Assembly (NCBI GenBank): GCA_964346475.1
Contig: CAYFUM010000010.1
Location: 1 to 41,923, forward strand
DNA length: 41,923 nucleotides
Direction: 5' to 3'
Source of the DNA: DTU036 sp964346475
Lineage (GTDB): Bacteria > Bacillota > Clostridia > Peptostreptococcales > Acidaminobacteraceae
Position numbers and translations under genes: made by a program. The notes under the pieces were generated by a model, which did no database searches, was not told where the DNA came from, and was given only the letters and a program-made list of their open reading frames with translations. This document shows positions 1-7,532 of this stretch, one piece after another. The first letter of the stretch is position 1; each line of letters opens with the position of its first letter.

Positions 1-29
1 TATAAAAGTCTATAGAGGGGGAGAGGATT

Positions 30-578
30 TTGAGGGTAGTAGAGCTCTACAGCGACGGGGCTGTCAAGGATAATCAGAGTGATATAAACATAGGTGGCTA
101 TGGTGGAGTCCTCCACTATAGAGGTCATGAAAAAGAGTTTAGTGGTAGTAGGATTAATACCACCAATAACATAATGGAGCTTACAGCAGTAATCGAGGGC
201 TTGAAGCTGCTTAAAGAAAGGGACCTCAGGGTAGAAGTCTACACGGACTCAGCCTATGTATCCAACTGTTTTAAGCAGGGCTGGTATAGGGATTGGATTA
301 GAAGAGGCTGGATGACCTCCAAGAAAACCCCTGTTGAGAATAAGGAGCTCTGGCAGGAATTAATAGGACTGGTAGAGAGCTTTGATGAAGTGGTTTTTTA
401 TAAGATCAAAGGTCATATATCAAAGGAATCACAAAGCTTAGATAAGTGGTATAAGAAGTTTTTTGAAGAAGAAAAGAAAGTCTCAAAAGAGAAGTTTGTT
501 GAATATATCTCCTATAATAATAGGGCAGACCAGCTAGCCAGTGGGGCAGCTTTAGAAGAAGGAAGTCATGATAAGTAA
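30..578 (+). CDS. rnhA: Ribonuclease HI
   Basis: Cytoplasmic endonuclease that cuts the RNA strand of RNA-DNA hybrids (R-loops, Okazaki primers). The acidic catalytic residues are visible: D9 in YSDGA, E50 in NNIMELTAV, D73 in TDSAYV and D167 in NRADQLA. The protein is 182 aa, longer than the usual 150-160 aa, because about 25-30 residues (roughly 132-160, rich in Lys/Glu) sit between the KGH loop and the NRAD motif. The start is TTG at 30, preceded by a purine-rich SD (GGGGAGAGG at 17-25). The next gene begins inside its 3' end (11-bp overlap), so the two are probably cotranscribed. The insertion is, from memory, seen in some clostridial RNase HI homologues. Identity is confident. Confidence 0.93.
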   Translation: MRVVELYSDGAVKDNQSDINIGGYGGVLHYRGHEKEFSGSRINTTNNIMELTAVIEGLKLLKERDLRVEVYTDSAYVSNCFKQGWYRDWIRRGWMTSKKTPVENKELWQELIGLVESFDEVVFYKIKGHISKESQSLDKWYKKFFEEEKKVSKEKFVEYISYNNRADQLASGAALEEGSHDK

Positions 579-945
579 TAATATAAAAACCTTTATTTAC
601 CTAGGACTCTGGTACTTTGTCCTGGTAACCAGTGTAATTTTTATGAATTTTAGAGGACTTGTAGCCGGCCTTATTCCCCAGGCTCTGGGACCCGTTCTTT
701 TCTTTGGTATTTTAACCCTAATATATAGCCTGGTTTTTGCCCTGCTCTTTCTAAGACCCCTGGGGAATATGGTGGATAACTTTTCTTCCATAGGGACCCT
801 TGTGGCTCTGGATATAGGAGTTATCCTGGCTGTGGCCCTGGGGACGCTTTTCATGCAGTTTAGCTACCAGGACCTTATCATCAGCATAGCCTTCTGCTTT
901 ACTCAAATTGGCCTTGTACTGGCAGTGCTGGCTGGTAAAAAATAA
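568..945 (+). CDS. Small four-helix membrane protein, function unknown
   Basis: I do not recognise this family. It is a 125-aa, very hydrophobic protein with about four predicted transmembrane segments (near residues 8-28, 36-60, 76-98 and 102-122) and a short Lys-Lys C-terminus. There are no charged residues in the helices and no Cys or His motif suggesting a cofactor. The ATG at 568 lies inside the end of rnhA with a GAAGGAAG-like SD just upstream, so it is likely translationally coupled. An insertion sequence begins 6 bp after its stop codon, so any gene once cotranscribed downstream is now separated from it. Confidence 0.7.
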   Translation: MISNNIKTFIYLGLWYFVLVTSVIFMNFRGLVAGLIPQALGPVLFFGILTLIYSLVFALLFLRPLGNMVDNFSSIGTLVALDIGVILAVALGTLFMQFSYQDLIISIAFCFTQIGLVLAVLAGKK

Positions 946-996
946 AGAAACTGATGTGACCCCCTAAATCCGGACACGGAATTAGGGGATTTTATT

Positions 997-1534
997 ATGT
1001 CTAAGCATTCATTTGAGTTTAAATTAAAAGTTGTTGAAGATTATTTTAGAAGGAAAAACGGGTGGCTACAAATCAGTGGCCCAAAAGTATAATGTGAAAA
1101 ATCATAGTCAAGTTGCTAACTGGGTTAAAAGTTATGAGCAATATGGAGAGGAAGGATTAGAAAGAAAGTCTACAAAAACCTTTTATTCTGGAGAATTTAA
1201 ACTTCATGTATTAGAATATAGACAACACCATAATTGCTCTTACAGGGAAGCTGCAGATCACTTTGGCATTAGCCAGCTATCTACGATTGCTAATTGGCAA
1301 AGAATATATTTGCTTGAAGGTTTCCAAGGGCTTAATAAGTCTATTGGGGGGCCTAGTAGTATGTCTGAGAACAAGAAGGATAAAAATGCTTTAAATCTCA
1401 CAAGAAGTGAGAAAGAAGAACTAATTAGGTTGAGAGAAGAAAATGAATTTTTAAAAGCGAGCTTAGAATATGAAAAAAAGCTCAAAGCCTTAGTCCAAGA
1501 AAGAGAGCGAAAAACAAGGAAAAGACAAAAGTAA
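997..1534 (+). pseudogene. IS3-family transposase OrfA, frameshifted
   Basis: Helix-turn-helix DNA-binding subunit of an IS150-type transposase. The natural start is the ATG at 997 (MSKHSFEFKLKVVEDY), but the frame shifts inside the T-run at 1044-1047. Removing one T restores continuity into the downstream frame (LEGKTGGYKSVAQKYN), which stays open to the TAA at 1532-1534. The intact reading would be about 178 aa with two helix-turn-helix units and a C-terminal leucine-rich coiled coil. A slippery heptamer A AAA AAG (1474-1480) is in the right phase for the -1 programmed frameshift that makes the OrfAB fusion in this family. Confidence 0.85.
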
Positions 1535-2392
1535 TAGTTGAGCTAAGGCAGAAGTTTCCTTTAATCAAGTTGCAAGTTTGGCTCAAGATAGCTAACTTAC
1601 CAAAAAGTTCATTCTATGAGTGGGTAAAGAAACTAGAAATAGTTAGCAGCCAAGAGTTAGAACTGATAAATCTTATCAAAGATACATTTGAAAAGTCTAA
1701 TAGAAGCTATGGGTATAGAAGAATGACCATTGCCCTGAAAAATAAGGGTTTTAAAGTTAACCATAAAAGAGTATACAGAATTATGAAAGAGAATAATTTG
1801 AGGTGAATAAAATTCTCAAGAAGATCTAGAGGCTATAGTTCTTTTAAGGGTGAAGTTGGAAAAATAGCAGAGAATAAGCTAAATAGGCAGTTCCAGGTAA
1901 GAGCTCTTAATAGGGTATGGGTTACTGATGTAACTGAGTTTAAAATTCAGGGGAGCACTCAAAAACTCTATCTATCACCTATTATGGATCTTTATAACAG
2001 CGAAATAATCTCTTTTAATCTGTCTACATCTCCTACAGTGAAATTTACCACTGACGCCTTAGATGATGCTCTTAAAAAGCTTCCTAAGAAACACGAGTTA
2101 ATGATTCACACTGACCAAGGATTCCATTATCAGCATGTTAAGTGGCTAGAGAGATTAAAAAAACAGAAGTATTCAGCAAAGCATGTCAAGGAGGGGAAAT
2201 TGTTTAGATAACTCTCCAATGGAAAAATTCTTTGGACTATTAAAACAAGAAATGTACTATGGAGAAAGGTTTACATCAATCAAGCAGTTGGAGAAAAAAG
2301 TTATTGAATATATCCACTGGTATAATAACAAGAGGATAAGGGAGAAATTAAACGGCCTGTCACCTATTGAGTATAGGAAACAAGTCGCGTAA
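1480..2392 (+). pseudogene. IS3-family transposase OrfB (DDE integrase), nonsense and frameshift
   Basis: Catalytic half of the transposase, read in the -1 frame after the A-run near 1474-1480. The DDE residues survive: D at 1927-1929 (VTDVTEF), D at 2113-2115 (HTDQGF) and E at 2222-2224 (NSPMEKFFG). Two lesions break it. An in-frame TGA at 1804-1806 follows KENNLR, and one extra base near 2176 moves the conserved MSRRGNCLDNSP segment into another frame. Upstream of the first ATG (1570) the frame is open back to the slippery site, as expected for a fusion product. Both segments keep family-level sequence, so the decay looks recent. Confidence 0.87.
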
Positions 2393-2430
2393 TTAATATC
2401 ATCCGAAAGTCCGGATTATTGGGTTCACAT

Positions 2431-2470
2431 CAGACCTGGAGGTTTCTTTTTTTAAGACCCCTCCAGTCTG
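2431..2470 (+). other. Hairpin next to the IS right end
   Basis: CAGAC-TGGAGG (2431-2442, with one bulged C) pairs with CCTCCAGTCTG (2460-2470), enclosing a T-rich loop. The poly-T lies in the loop rather than after the stem, so it is not a standard terminator. It may be the remnant of an older terminator or leader disturbed by the IS insertion. Confidence 0.3.
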
Positions 2471-2529
2471 GCCAGGAGAAATATAAATAGAATCTTTATG
2501 TAATTCAAATAAATCTAAAGGGAGTTATT

Positions 2530-3762
2530 ATGACAAGAGACTTTGATAAGAAGCTGGAAGCCTATGCCAGGCTGCTCTTAGAAGTTGGCCTAGACCTAAA
2601 AGAGGGCGACGGCCTAATTCTAAATTTTGATATTTGGAGCCTGGAGCTAGCTAGAAAGATCGTAAAACTAGCCTATAGAGCTGGTGCCAAGGATCTTATT
2701 TTGAATTTTAGCGATGATGAAATGGAGCTTTCTAGGTATGTAGAGGCCGGTGATGAGGTTTTTAAAAACTATCCTAAATTTAAGGTGGACTTCACCGAGG
2801 AGGCCTTTAAGGATAACTACCACAGCCTCTATCTAGGAGGCCCTAATCCGGAGCTTCTCAGCCAGGTGGATAGAAAGAGGGTGGCCAGGTGGCAGAGGAC
2901 AGCTTCCCTGGCTAGAAAACAGGTCCAGCACTATCAGATGGATAACCTGGTAAAGTGGTGTCTTGCCCTGGTACCAAGCCAGGCCTGGGCAGGCCTTGTA
3001 TTTCCAGAGCTCAGCGAAGAGGAGGCTCTAAAGGAGCTCTGGGAGCTGGTTTTTAGGATAAATAGGCTGGATAAGCAGGATCCCGTCAAGGCCTGGAGGG
3101 ACCAGGATAGAAGCCTTAAAGAAAGGCAGGACTTTTTAAATAGGAGTAATTTTGAAAAACTTCTTTTCCAAGGCCCAGGTACCCAGCTGGAGGTCTATCT
3201 GGTAGAAAATCACAGGTGGATAGGTGGCTCCAGCCAGCTTGAAAGGGGAGATTGCTTCATGGCCAACATCCCAACAGAAGAGATTTTTACCATGCCTGAT
3301 AGAAGTAGGGTGGAGGGCTTTGTAAGTTCCACCAAGCCTCTAAGCCTCCAGGGGGAGCTGGTTGAGGATTTTTCCTTTACCTTTAAAGAGGGAAGGGTAG
3401 TGGATTTCTCCGCAGCCAGAGGCCAAGAGGTCCTTGAAAAGCTCCTGGAGATGGACGAGGGGGCCAGCTATTTGGGCGAAGTTGCTCTGGTGGCCCAGGA
3501 TTCACCAATTTCCAAGACAGGTCTACTTTTTTATAATACCCTCTATGATGAAAATGCCTCCTGCCATCTGGCCCTGGGTTCTGCCTATGGAGAAAACTTG
3601 GCGGATGGCCAGAGCCTGAGCCAGGAGGAAAAAAGTGCTCGGGGCATGAATGATTCTATAATCCATGTGGACTTTATGGTGGGTAGTGATGAGATGGATG
3701 TCTATGGAGTAAAAAAAGATGGGACTAGGGTGGCCCTTCTAGAAAAGGGAAATTGGCTCTAG
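2530..3762 (+). CDS. Aminopeptidase, M29 family (AmpS/PepS-like)
   Basis: Cytoplasmic metallo-aminopeptidase that removes N-terminal residues from peptides, in keeping with peptide and amino-acid fermentation. At 410 aa it has the usual M29 length. The two-metal ligands recognised in this family can be placed: Glu in NIPTEEIFTMP, Glu in YLGEVALV, H346 in ENASCHLALGSAYG, and H379 and D381 in IHVDFMVGS; the catalytic Tyr lies in SAYG. The start is ATG 2530 with the SD AAAGGGAG just upstream (2517-2524). It stands alone between the IS element and a bidirectional terminator. Cotranscription with the genes left of the IS is unlikely. Confidence 0.92.
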   Translation: MTRDFDKKLEAYARLLLEVGLDLKEGDGLILNFDIWSLELARKIVKLAYRAGAKDLILNFSDDEMELSRYVEAGDEVFKNYPKFKVDFTEEAFKDNYHSLYLGGPNPELLSQVDRKRVARWQRTASLARKQVQHYQMDNLVKWCLALVPSQAWAGLVFPELSEEEALKELWELVFRINRLDKQDPVKAWRDQDRSLKERQDFLNRSNFEKLLFQGPGTQLEVYLVENHRWIGGSSQLERGDCFMANIPTEEIFTMPDRSRVEGFVSSTKPLSLQGELVEDFSFTFKEGRVVDFSAARGQEVLEKLLEMDEGASYLGEVALVAQDSPISKTGLLFYNTLYDENASCHLALGSAYGENLADGQSLSQEEKSARGMNDSIIHVDFMVGSDEMDVYGVKKDGTRVALLEKGNWL

Positions 3763-3783
3763 GCAGATAAATGATTCCAATGA

Positions 3784-3807
3784 AAAAGGACCCTCTTGGG
3801 TCCTTTT
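3784..3807. terminator. Bidirectional intrinsic terminator
   Basis: Perfect 10-bp stem AAAAGGACCC / GGGTCCTTTT with a TCTT loop between two convergent genes. A-runs and T-runs on both sides let it work in either direction. Confidence 0.9.
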
Positions 3808-3809
3808 AC

Positions 3810-4115
3810 TTAGCGTCTCCTGCAGTGGCCTGGGCCTCTTTCTTCTCCCCTAGCATGTTTGTAGCCATGTCTGTGCTCCTGGGGTGATAAGGGACAGCTT
3901 TCCCAGTGCTCTTTAATTCTATTTATTTCTTCTTCCGAGAGATCCTTGTCCGCTAACCTTTCTTCAAGGTCCTGACCTCTAGGGAATTCATCGCCTTCTA
4001 CCAGGCAGAAACGATGGTGGATCCTTCTTGGAGAAGTATAGTTTTCGCTGGCAAAACTGGGTAGTAGGGTGAGAAATAATAGTAAAACTAAAGCTAGTAG
4101 CAATATTTTTTTCAT
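3810..4115 (-). CDS. Small secreted Cys/His-rich protein, function unknown
   Basis: A 101-aa protein with a clear N-terminal signal peptide (MKK then about 16 hydrophobic residues, probable cleavage near residue 23 after SFA). The mature part is charged. It has a short acidic helix (DLSEEEINRIKEHWES) and a C-terminal tail rich in His, Arg, Gly and Cys (SCPLSPQEHRHGYKH ... GHCRRR). The Cys and His could bind metal, but that is a guess. The ATG is preceded by AGAGGAGG (4120-4127). It is divergent from an adjacent two-component system, so it could be a target or an accessory sensor of that system. No named family recognised. Confidence 0.65.
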   Translation of the reverse strand: MKKILLLALVLLLFLTLLPSFASENYTSPRRIHHRFCLVEGDEFPRGQDLEERLADKDLSEEEINRIKEHWESCPLSPQEHRHGYKHARGEERGPGHCRRR

Positions 4116-4120
4116 TTTAA

Positions 4121-4148
4121 CCTCCTCTAGCCTATACTATAGAGGAGG
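4121..4148 (-). promoter_or_regulatory. Inverted repeat covering the SD of the secreted-protein gene
   Basis: CCTCCTCTA (4121-4129) and TAGAGGAGG (4140-4148) are perfect 9-bp inverted copies with a 10-bp spacer. In the minus-strand transcript the downstream arm is the Shine-Dalgarno sequence itself, so folding would hide it. It could alternatively be a DNA operator. Confidence 0.45.
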
Positions 4149-4260
4149 CCTGTGGCAAAAGTGTGTTTTTTAAAAAGAAAATAATCTACTTAAAAAGGGG
4201 TAGAAAAACACAGACATAAAAAAGCCATAAAAATGTGGTTTCATATGTGGAGGAGGCGCC

Positions 4261-4944
4261 ATGACAAGGATCCTTATAGCCGATGACCACCGGCAGATAT
4301 CTGATGTTTTAAGTGAATATGCAAAAAAAGAAGGCTATGCCACAGCCATAGCCCAGGATGGCTTCAGGGCTCTAGAGCTCTTTGAGAGTTTTTCGCCGGA
4401 CCTGGTACTTCTTGATCTTATGATGCCGGGGATTGATGGCTATGAGGTGTGTAGGAGGATTAGAGAAACCTCCATGGTTCCAATAATAATGATTACAGCC
4501 AAGGGGGAGGATTATGACAAGATAATGGGGCTGGATATAGGGGCTGATGACTACATAGTTAAACCCTTTTCCCCCAGTGAAGTCATGGCCAGAATCCGGG
4601 CTCTCTTAAGGAGGGTGGAAAAACCATCAAAGAGAAACACTCTTAGCCTTTATAATCTTCATATTGATCTGGATAGCTACAGTGTGAAAATTGATGAGGA
4701 TGAACTTGCTCTGACTAAAAAGGAAGTTGATCTGCTCTGGACCCTGGCTCAAAGTCCAGGCAGGGTCTATTCCAGGGAAATCCTACTGGACCTTCTCTGG
4801 GGCTACGACTACTATGGTGACCAGAGAACCGTGGACTCTCATATTAAGAGGCTTAGGGCAAAGCTTGACAAATATCCCCACCCTTCCTGGTCAGTGGCCA
4901 CAGTCTGGGGGGTGGGTTATAAGCTAGAGGTGGACTATGACTAG
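4261..4944 (+). CDS. OmpR/PhoB-family response regulator
   Basis: 227-aa cytoplasmic transcription factor. The N-terminal receiver domain (about 1-120) has the acidic pocket D8/D9, the phospho-acceptor D52 in LVLLDLMMPG, the switch Thr in MITAKG and the conserved Lys in VKPFSP. The C-terminal winged-helix domain (about 125-225) ends with the typical TVWGVGYKLE. The SD GGAGGAGG lies 6-7 bp before the ATG. The histidine kinase gene overlaps its 3' end by 8 bp, so the two form a pair. A 9-bp inverted repeat (TGTGTTTTT 4162-4170, AAAAACACA 4204-4212) in the promoter region is a possible operator. The signal is unknown. Confidence 0.95.
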   Translation: MTRILIADDHRQISDVLSEYAKKEGYATAIAQDGFRALELFESFSPDLVLLDLMMPGIDGYEVCRRIRETSMVPIIMITAKGEDYDKIMGLDIGADDYIVKPFSPSEVMARIRALLRRVEKPSKRNTLSLYNLHIDLDSYSVKIDEDELALTKKEVDLLWTLAQSPGRVYSREILLDLLWGYDYYGDQRTVDSHIKRLRAKLDKYPHPSWSVATVWGVGYKLEVDYD

Positions 4945-6406
4945 GATATCCAGGCGGCTTCTAACCTATTTTCTATTTTCCCTCTTGACCCTATCCCTGC
5001 TACTGGGAGGGATTTTTAGCCTGGTCTTTAGTAATTATACCAGGGGCCTTCATAAAGAGGAGCTCCTTAGCAGGGCAGAGAATATCTCTTCTAGTCTCTC
5101 GGAACTTATGCAGGGCTCTGCCAGGGGTAGAAACTCCATGGGGGGCCATATGGGCCTGGGATCCTATCTAAACTTTATTGATGACATAGCCATGGCGGAT
5201 ATATGGCTCATCGGTAGTGGAGAGGCTCTTATAACCAGGTCCCACCACAGGACTGAGCTTAACCTCAAGGAGCTTCCTAGTGAGGTAGAGGAGATAATAG
5301 GTGAGGTCCTAGAGGGGAAGACCCTGGTCAGCGAGAGCTTTTCTAGCTACCTTAAAAAGCCCATGATCAGTGTCGGTGTTCCTATAAGAACTAGCAGGGG
5401 AGAAATAATAGGTGGGGTCTTTCTCCACGGCCCTGTTCAGGGGCTAAGGGAAGCTCGTCTGGTGCAGATAAGGATCATGTCCCTGAGTATTGGACTTGCC
5501 TTTTTAATTTCCCTCCCCCTGGCAAGCAGCCTGTCAAGGCGCTTTACAAGACCCCTGGAAAGGCTCAAGGCCACGGCCCAGGGTCTGGCAGAGGGGGACT
5601 ATGACCTAAGGACTGGCATTGACCAGAAGGATGAAATAGGAGATCTGGCCAGGGATATGGATTTTCTGGCCCTAGCCCTTGGGGAGGCCAGTAAGGAAAA
5701 AAACCGCCAGGAGGAGGATAGGGAGATCTTCCTCTCAAATATATCCCATGAATTAAGAACTCCAGTTACAGTGATCAGGAGCTCCCTAGAAGCCCTGAGG
5801 GATGGGGTCATTGAAGGTGAGGAGAAAAAAGACCTCTACTACCAGCAGATGCTGGCGGAGTCAATTCAGCTTGAAAGGCTGATAAGTGACCTGCTTGAGC
5901 TCTCCCTCCTAAGGAGTACGGAGTTTTCCTTAAACAAGGAAAGGGTCTACATGGCTGAGCTTCTAGCTGACATCCTCAGGGGTATGGAAAGCCTTGCCCT
6001 TAAAAAAAACCTCAAGCTTTTATATGAAGCTGGCAGTGGTTTTAGCCTTTTGGGTGACTATGGCAGGCTCCGGCAAATGGTTGCCATAGTTGTGGACAAT
6101 GCTATTAAATTTTCACCTGAGGATGCAGTCATTAGGATAGAAGAAAATCTAGAGGCTGGCAGCTACAGGCTAACAATAGAAGACCAGGGTCCAGGCTTTA
6201 GTGCAGACCACAGTGATTATGTCTTTTCCAGGGCCTTTAACAGGAGCCCAAAGGCTGAGAATTCCGGTGCAGGGCTAGGGCTAAGCATAGCCAAGGAGAT
6301 TGCCCGGGTTCACGGCTTTGAGATCGAGATTAAAAGCCGTCCAGGACAAAGCAGGGTCTCTTTTATTTATAATCAGAGCGCTGGTGATGGGGATAGGTCA
6401 CTTTAG
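4937..6406 (+). CDS. Membrane sensor histidine kinase
   Basis: 489-aa kinase partner of the preceding response regulator. TM1 is near residues 10-32, followed by an extracytoplasmic sensor region of about 140 residues and TM2 near 177-198. Then come a HAMP linker (about 199-252), the HisKA domain with H271 in SNISHELRTP, and the ATPase domain with N box DNAIKFS, G1 box EDQGPGF and G2 box GAGLGLSIAKEI. The sensor region shows no motif that tells the ligand. The gene begins inside the regulator's 3' end and is followed by a strong terminator, so the operon has two genes. Confidence 0.95.
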   Translation: MTRISRRLLTYFLFSLLTLSLLLGGIFSLVFSNYTRGLHKEELLSRAENISSSLSELMQGSARGRNSMGGHMGLGSYLNFIDDIAMADIWLIGSGEALITRSHHRTELNLKELPSEVEEIIGEVLEGKTLVSESFSSYLKKPMISVGVPIRTSRGEIIGGVFLHGPVQGLREARLVQIRIMSLSIGLAFLISLPLASSLSRRFTRPLERLKATAQGLAEGDYDLRTGIDQKDEIGDLARDMDFLALALGEASKEKNRQEEDREIFLSNISHELRTPVTVIRSSLEALRDGVIEGEEKKDLYYQQMLAESIQLERLISDLLELSLLRSTEFSLNKERVYMAELLADILRGMESLALKKNLKLLYEAGSGFSLLGDYGRLRQMVAIVVDNAIKFSPEDAVIRIEENLEAGSYRLTIEDQGPGFSADHSDYVFSRAFNRSPKAENSGAGLGLSIAKEIARVHGFEIEIKSRPGQSRVSFIYNQSAGDGDRSL

Positions 6407-6423
6407 TTTAGTTCTTGCTATTT

Positions 6424-6455
6424 AAAGACTCCTAAAAAAACAAGGAGTCTTTTTT
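6424..6455 (+). terminator. Intrinsic terminator of the two-component operon
   Basis: Stem AAAGACTCCT (6424-6433) / AGGAGTCTTT (6443-6452) continuing into a T-run, 18 bp after the kinase stop codon. Confidence 0.92.
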
Positions 6456-6520
6456 GTTAACTAGTTTCTAGTAGTTAAAAAGACAGAATATTATAAGTTT
6501 TGGGATATCTATATCTAGAA

Positions 6521-6547
6521 AAAAAGCAGCTAATTTAACTGCTTTTT
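6521..6547 (-). terminator. Terminator of the tRNA-Leu gene
   Basis: On the minus strand AAAAAGCAG pairs with CTGCTTTTT around a 9-nt loop, followed by further T residues just after the encoded CCA of the tRNA. Confidence 0.85.
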
Positions 6548-6549
6548 CT

Positions 6550-6635
6550 TGGTGCGGATGAAGGGATTTGAACCCCCACGTCCCAAGGGACACTAGGACC
6601 TGAACCTAGCGCGTCTGCCGTTCCGCCACATCCGC
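6550..6635 (-). tRNA. tRNA-Leu (anticodon CAG), CCA encoded
   Basis: On the minus strand the 86-nt sequence folds as a class II tRNA. The acceptor stem is GCGGATG/CATCCGC. The anticodon stem is CTAGG/CCTAG with loop TTCAGGT, giving anticodon CAG. The long variable arm (GTCCC TT GGGAC) is typical of leucine, and the T-loop is TTCAAAT. The 3' CCA is encoded (6550-6552). It has its own promoter and terminator, so it is a single-gene unit. Confidence 0.96.
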
Positions 6636-6645
6636 CTACAGTAGC

Positions 6646-6674
6646 ATTATATAATTAATTTTCTTATCTTGCAA
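6646..6674 (-). promoter_or_regulatory. Sigma-A-type promoter of tRNA-Leu
   Basis: On the minus strand TTGCAA (6674-6669), a 17-bp spacer and a perfect TATAAT (6651-6646) lie about 10 bp upstream of the tRNA 5' end. Confidence 0.85.
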
Positions 6675-6729
6675 TAACCTGGGGGAATTTTCTGTTATTA
6701 TATATTTATATAATTGATAGGAGGTATGT

Positions 6730-7206
6730 ATGTTCACTATAAGAGAAGCAAGGCCTGAGGATATTCCACTTTTTATTGAATTTACCCAGGGTTTGGCAGA
6801 CTTTGAGAATATGAGTGATATGGTGGTGGCAACCCCTGAGAGACTCCACTACTGGCTCTTTGAAAGAAGGACTGCCTATCTACTCATAGGTGAAGAGGAT
6901 GGTAAGCCTGTGGCTACTGCTATTTATTTTTATAACTTCTCTACCTTTGAAGGACGTTCGGGAATTTATCTTGAGGACCTCTACGTCCTACCAGAATATC
7001 GTTCTAAGGGCTATGGCACTAGGATGCTAAAACATATAGCAAGTATTGCTGTAGCTGAGGGATGTGGCCGTTTTGAGTGGATTTGTCTCGACTGGAATGA
7101 AGATGCCATTGCCATTTATGAAAAGCTAGGAGCAGTGGGCCAGCCCGAATGGATTCTTTTTAGGATGGAAGAGGAAAGGATGAAGGAGTTTGCTACAGAA
7201 AGTTAA
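6730..7206 (+). CDS. GNAT-family N-acetyltransferase (SSAT/thialysine-type)
   Basis: 158-aa GNAT enzyme transferring acetyl from acetyl-CoA to an amine. The acetyl-CoA-binding motif is RSKGYGTRML after the strand LEDLYVLPEY, and motif B contains WNEDAIAIYEKLGA. The combination of YLEDLYV, GCGRFEW and LDWNEDAI resembles the diamine (spermidine/spermine) and thialysine acetyltransferase branch, so a polyamine or lysine-analogue substrate is plausible but not shown. The SD AGGAGG is 5 bp upstream of ATG. It appears monocistronic, between the tRNA promoter region and the promoter of the next operon. Confidence 0.85.
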   Translation: MFTIREARPEDIPLFIEFTQGLADFENMSDMVVATPERLHYWLFERRTAYLLIGEEDGKPVATAIYFYNFSTFEGRSGIYLEDLYVLPEYRSKGYGTRMLKHIASIAVAEGCGRFEWICLDWNEDAIAIYEKLGAVGQPEWILFRMEEERMKEFATES

Positions 7207-7267
7207 CATACCGACCTGCCACCAGGCTACTTGTTAACTTGTTGAACTGGTGCTGGAGCTCTTAAAG

Positions 7268-7276
7268 TGATATAAT
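7268..7276 (+). promoter_or_regulatory. Extended -10 promoter of the long operon
   Basis: TGATATAAT is a perfect extended -10 (TGnTATAAT) 23 bp before the GTG start of the chorismate mutase gene. There is no good -35 at 17 bp, which fits an extended -10 promoter. Confidence 0.6.
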
Positions 7277-7298
7277 TATTCGAGGAAGTAGGTTTTTA

Positions 7299-7532
7299 GT
7301 GAAAGAGATAATAGAACTCCGCCAGGAGATTGACCTGCTTGATAGTAGGCTATTAGAGCTTCTATCCAGAAGGTTTGAACTAAGTAAAAAAATTATTGAA
7401 AAGAAAAGTAAACTTGGCCTGTCTAGCCTGGATGAAAAAAGAGAGGAAGTTATCCTTGAAAAAGCCAGGAGCCAGGGTCCCAAGCTAGAAAAACTCTATA
7501 TAGAACTCCTTCGTATATCAAAGGAGAAGTGA
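7299..7532 (+). CDS. aroQ: Chorismate mutase, AroQ type
   Basis: 77-aa single-domain protein predicted to convert chorismate to prephenate on the route to Phe and Tyr. It has the AroQ helical pattern: LRQEIDLLDSRLLELLSRRFELSKKIIEKK, with the conserved early Arg in LRQEID, the Arg pair in SRRF and the following KK. The start is GTG with a GAGGAAG SD. It is the first gene of a long co-directional block and overlaps the next gene by 1 base, an odd partner for c-di-AMP synthesis. Stand-alone mutases of this size are known. The family is clear, but activity depends on residues I could not align. Confidence 0.82.
   Translation: MKEIIELRQEIDLLDSRLLELLSRRFELSKKIIEKKSKLGLSSLDEKREEVILEKARSQGPKLEKLYIELLRISKEK

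Larger units (their letters stand above)
951..2433 (+). mobile_element. IS3-family insertion sequence (IS150-like), inactivated
   Basis: The element of about 1.48 kb is bounded by imperfect terminal inverted repeats of 25 bp (left 951-975, right 2409-2433; 21 of 25 positions match by hand). The outermost bases give TGATGTGA...TCACATCA, in keeping with the TG...CA ends of IS3-family elements. Inside are an orfA with tandem helix-turn-helix segments and an orfB with the DDE integrase fold, as in the IS150 group. I found no clear 3-4 bp target duplication (AAC left, GAC right). A 7-bp palindrome (CCCCTAA...TTAGGGG, 961-988) lies just inside the left end. Both reading frames are broken, so the copy cannot move unless helped by another copy. 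Confidence 0.9.
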
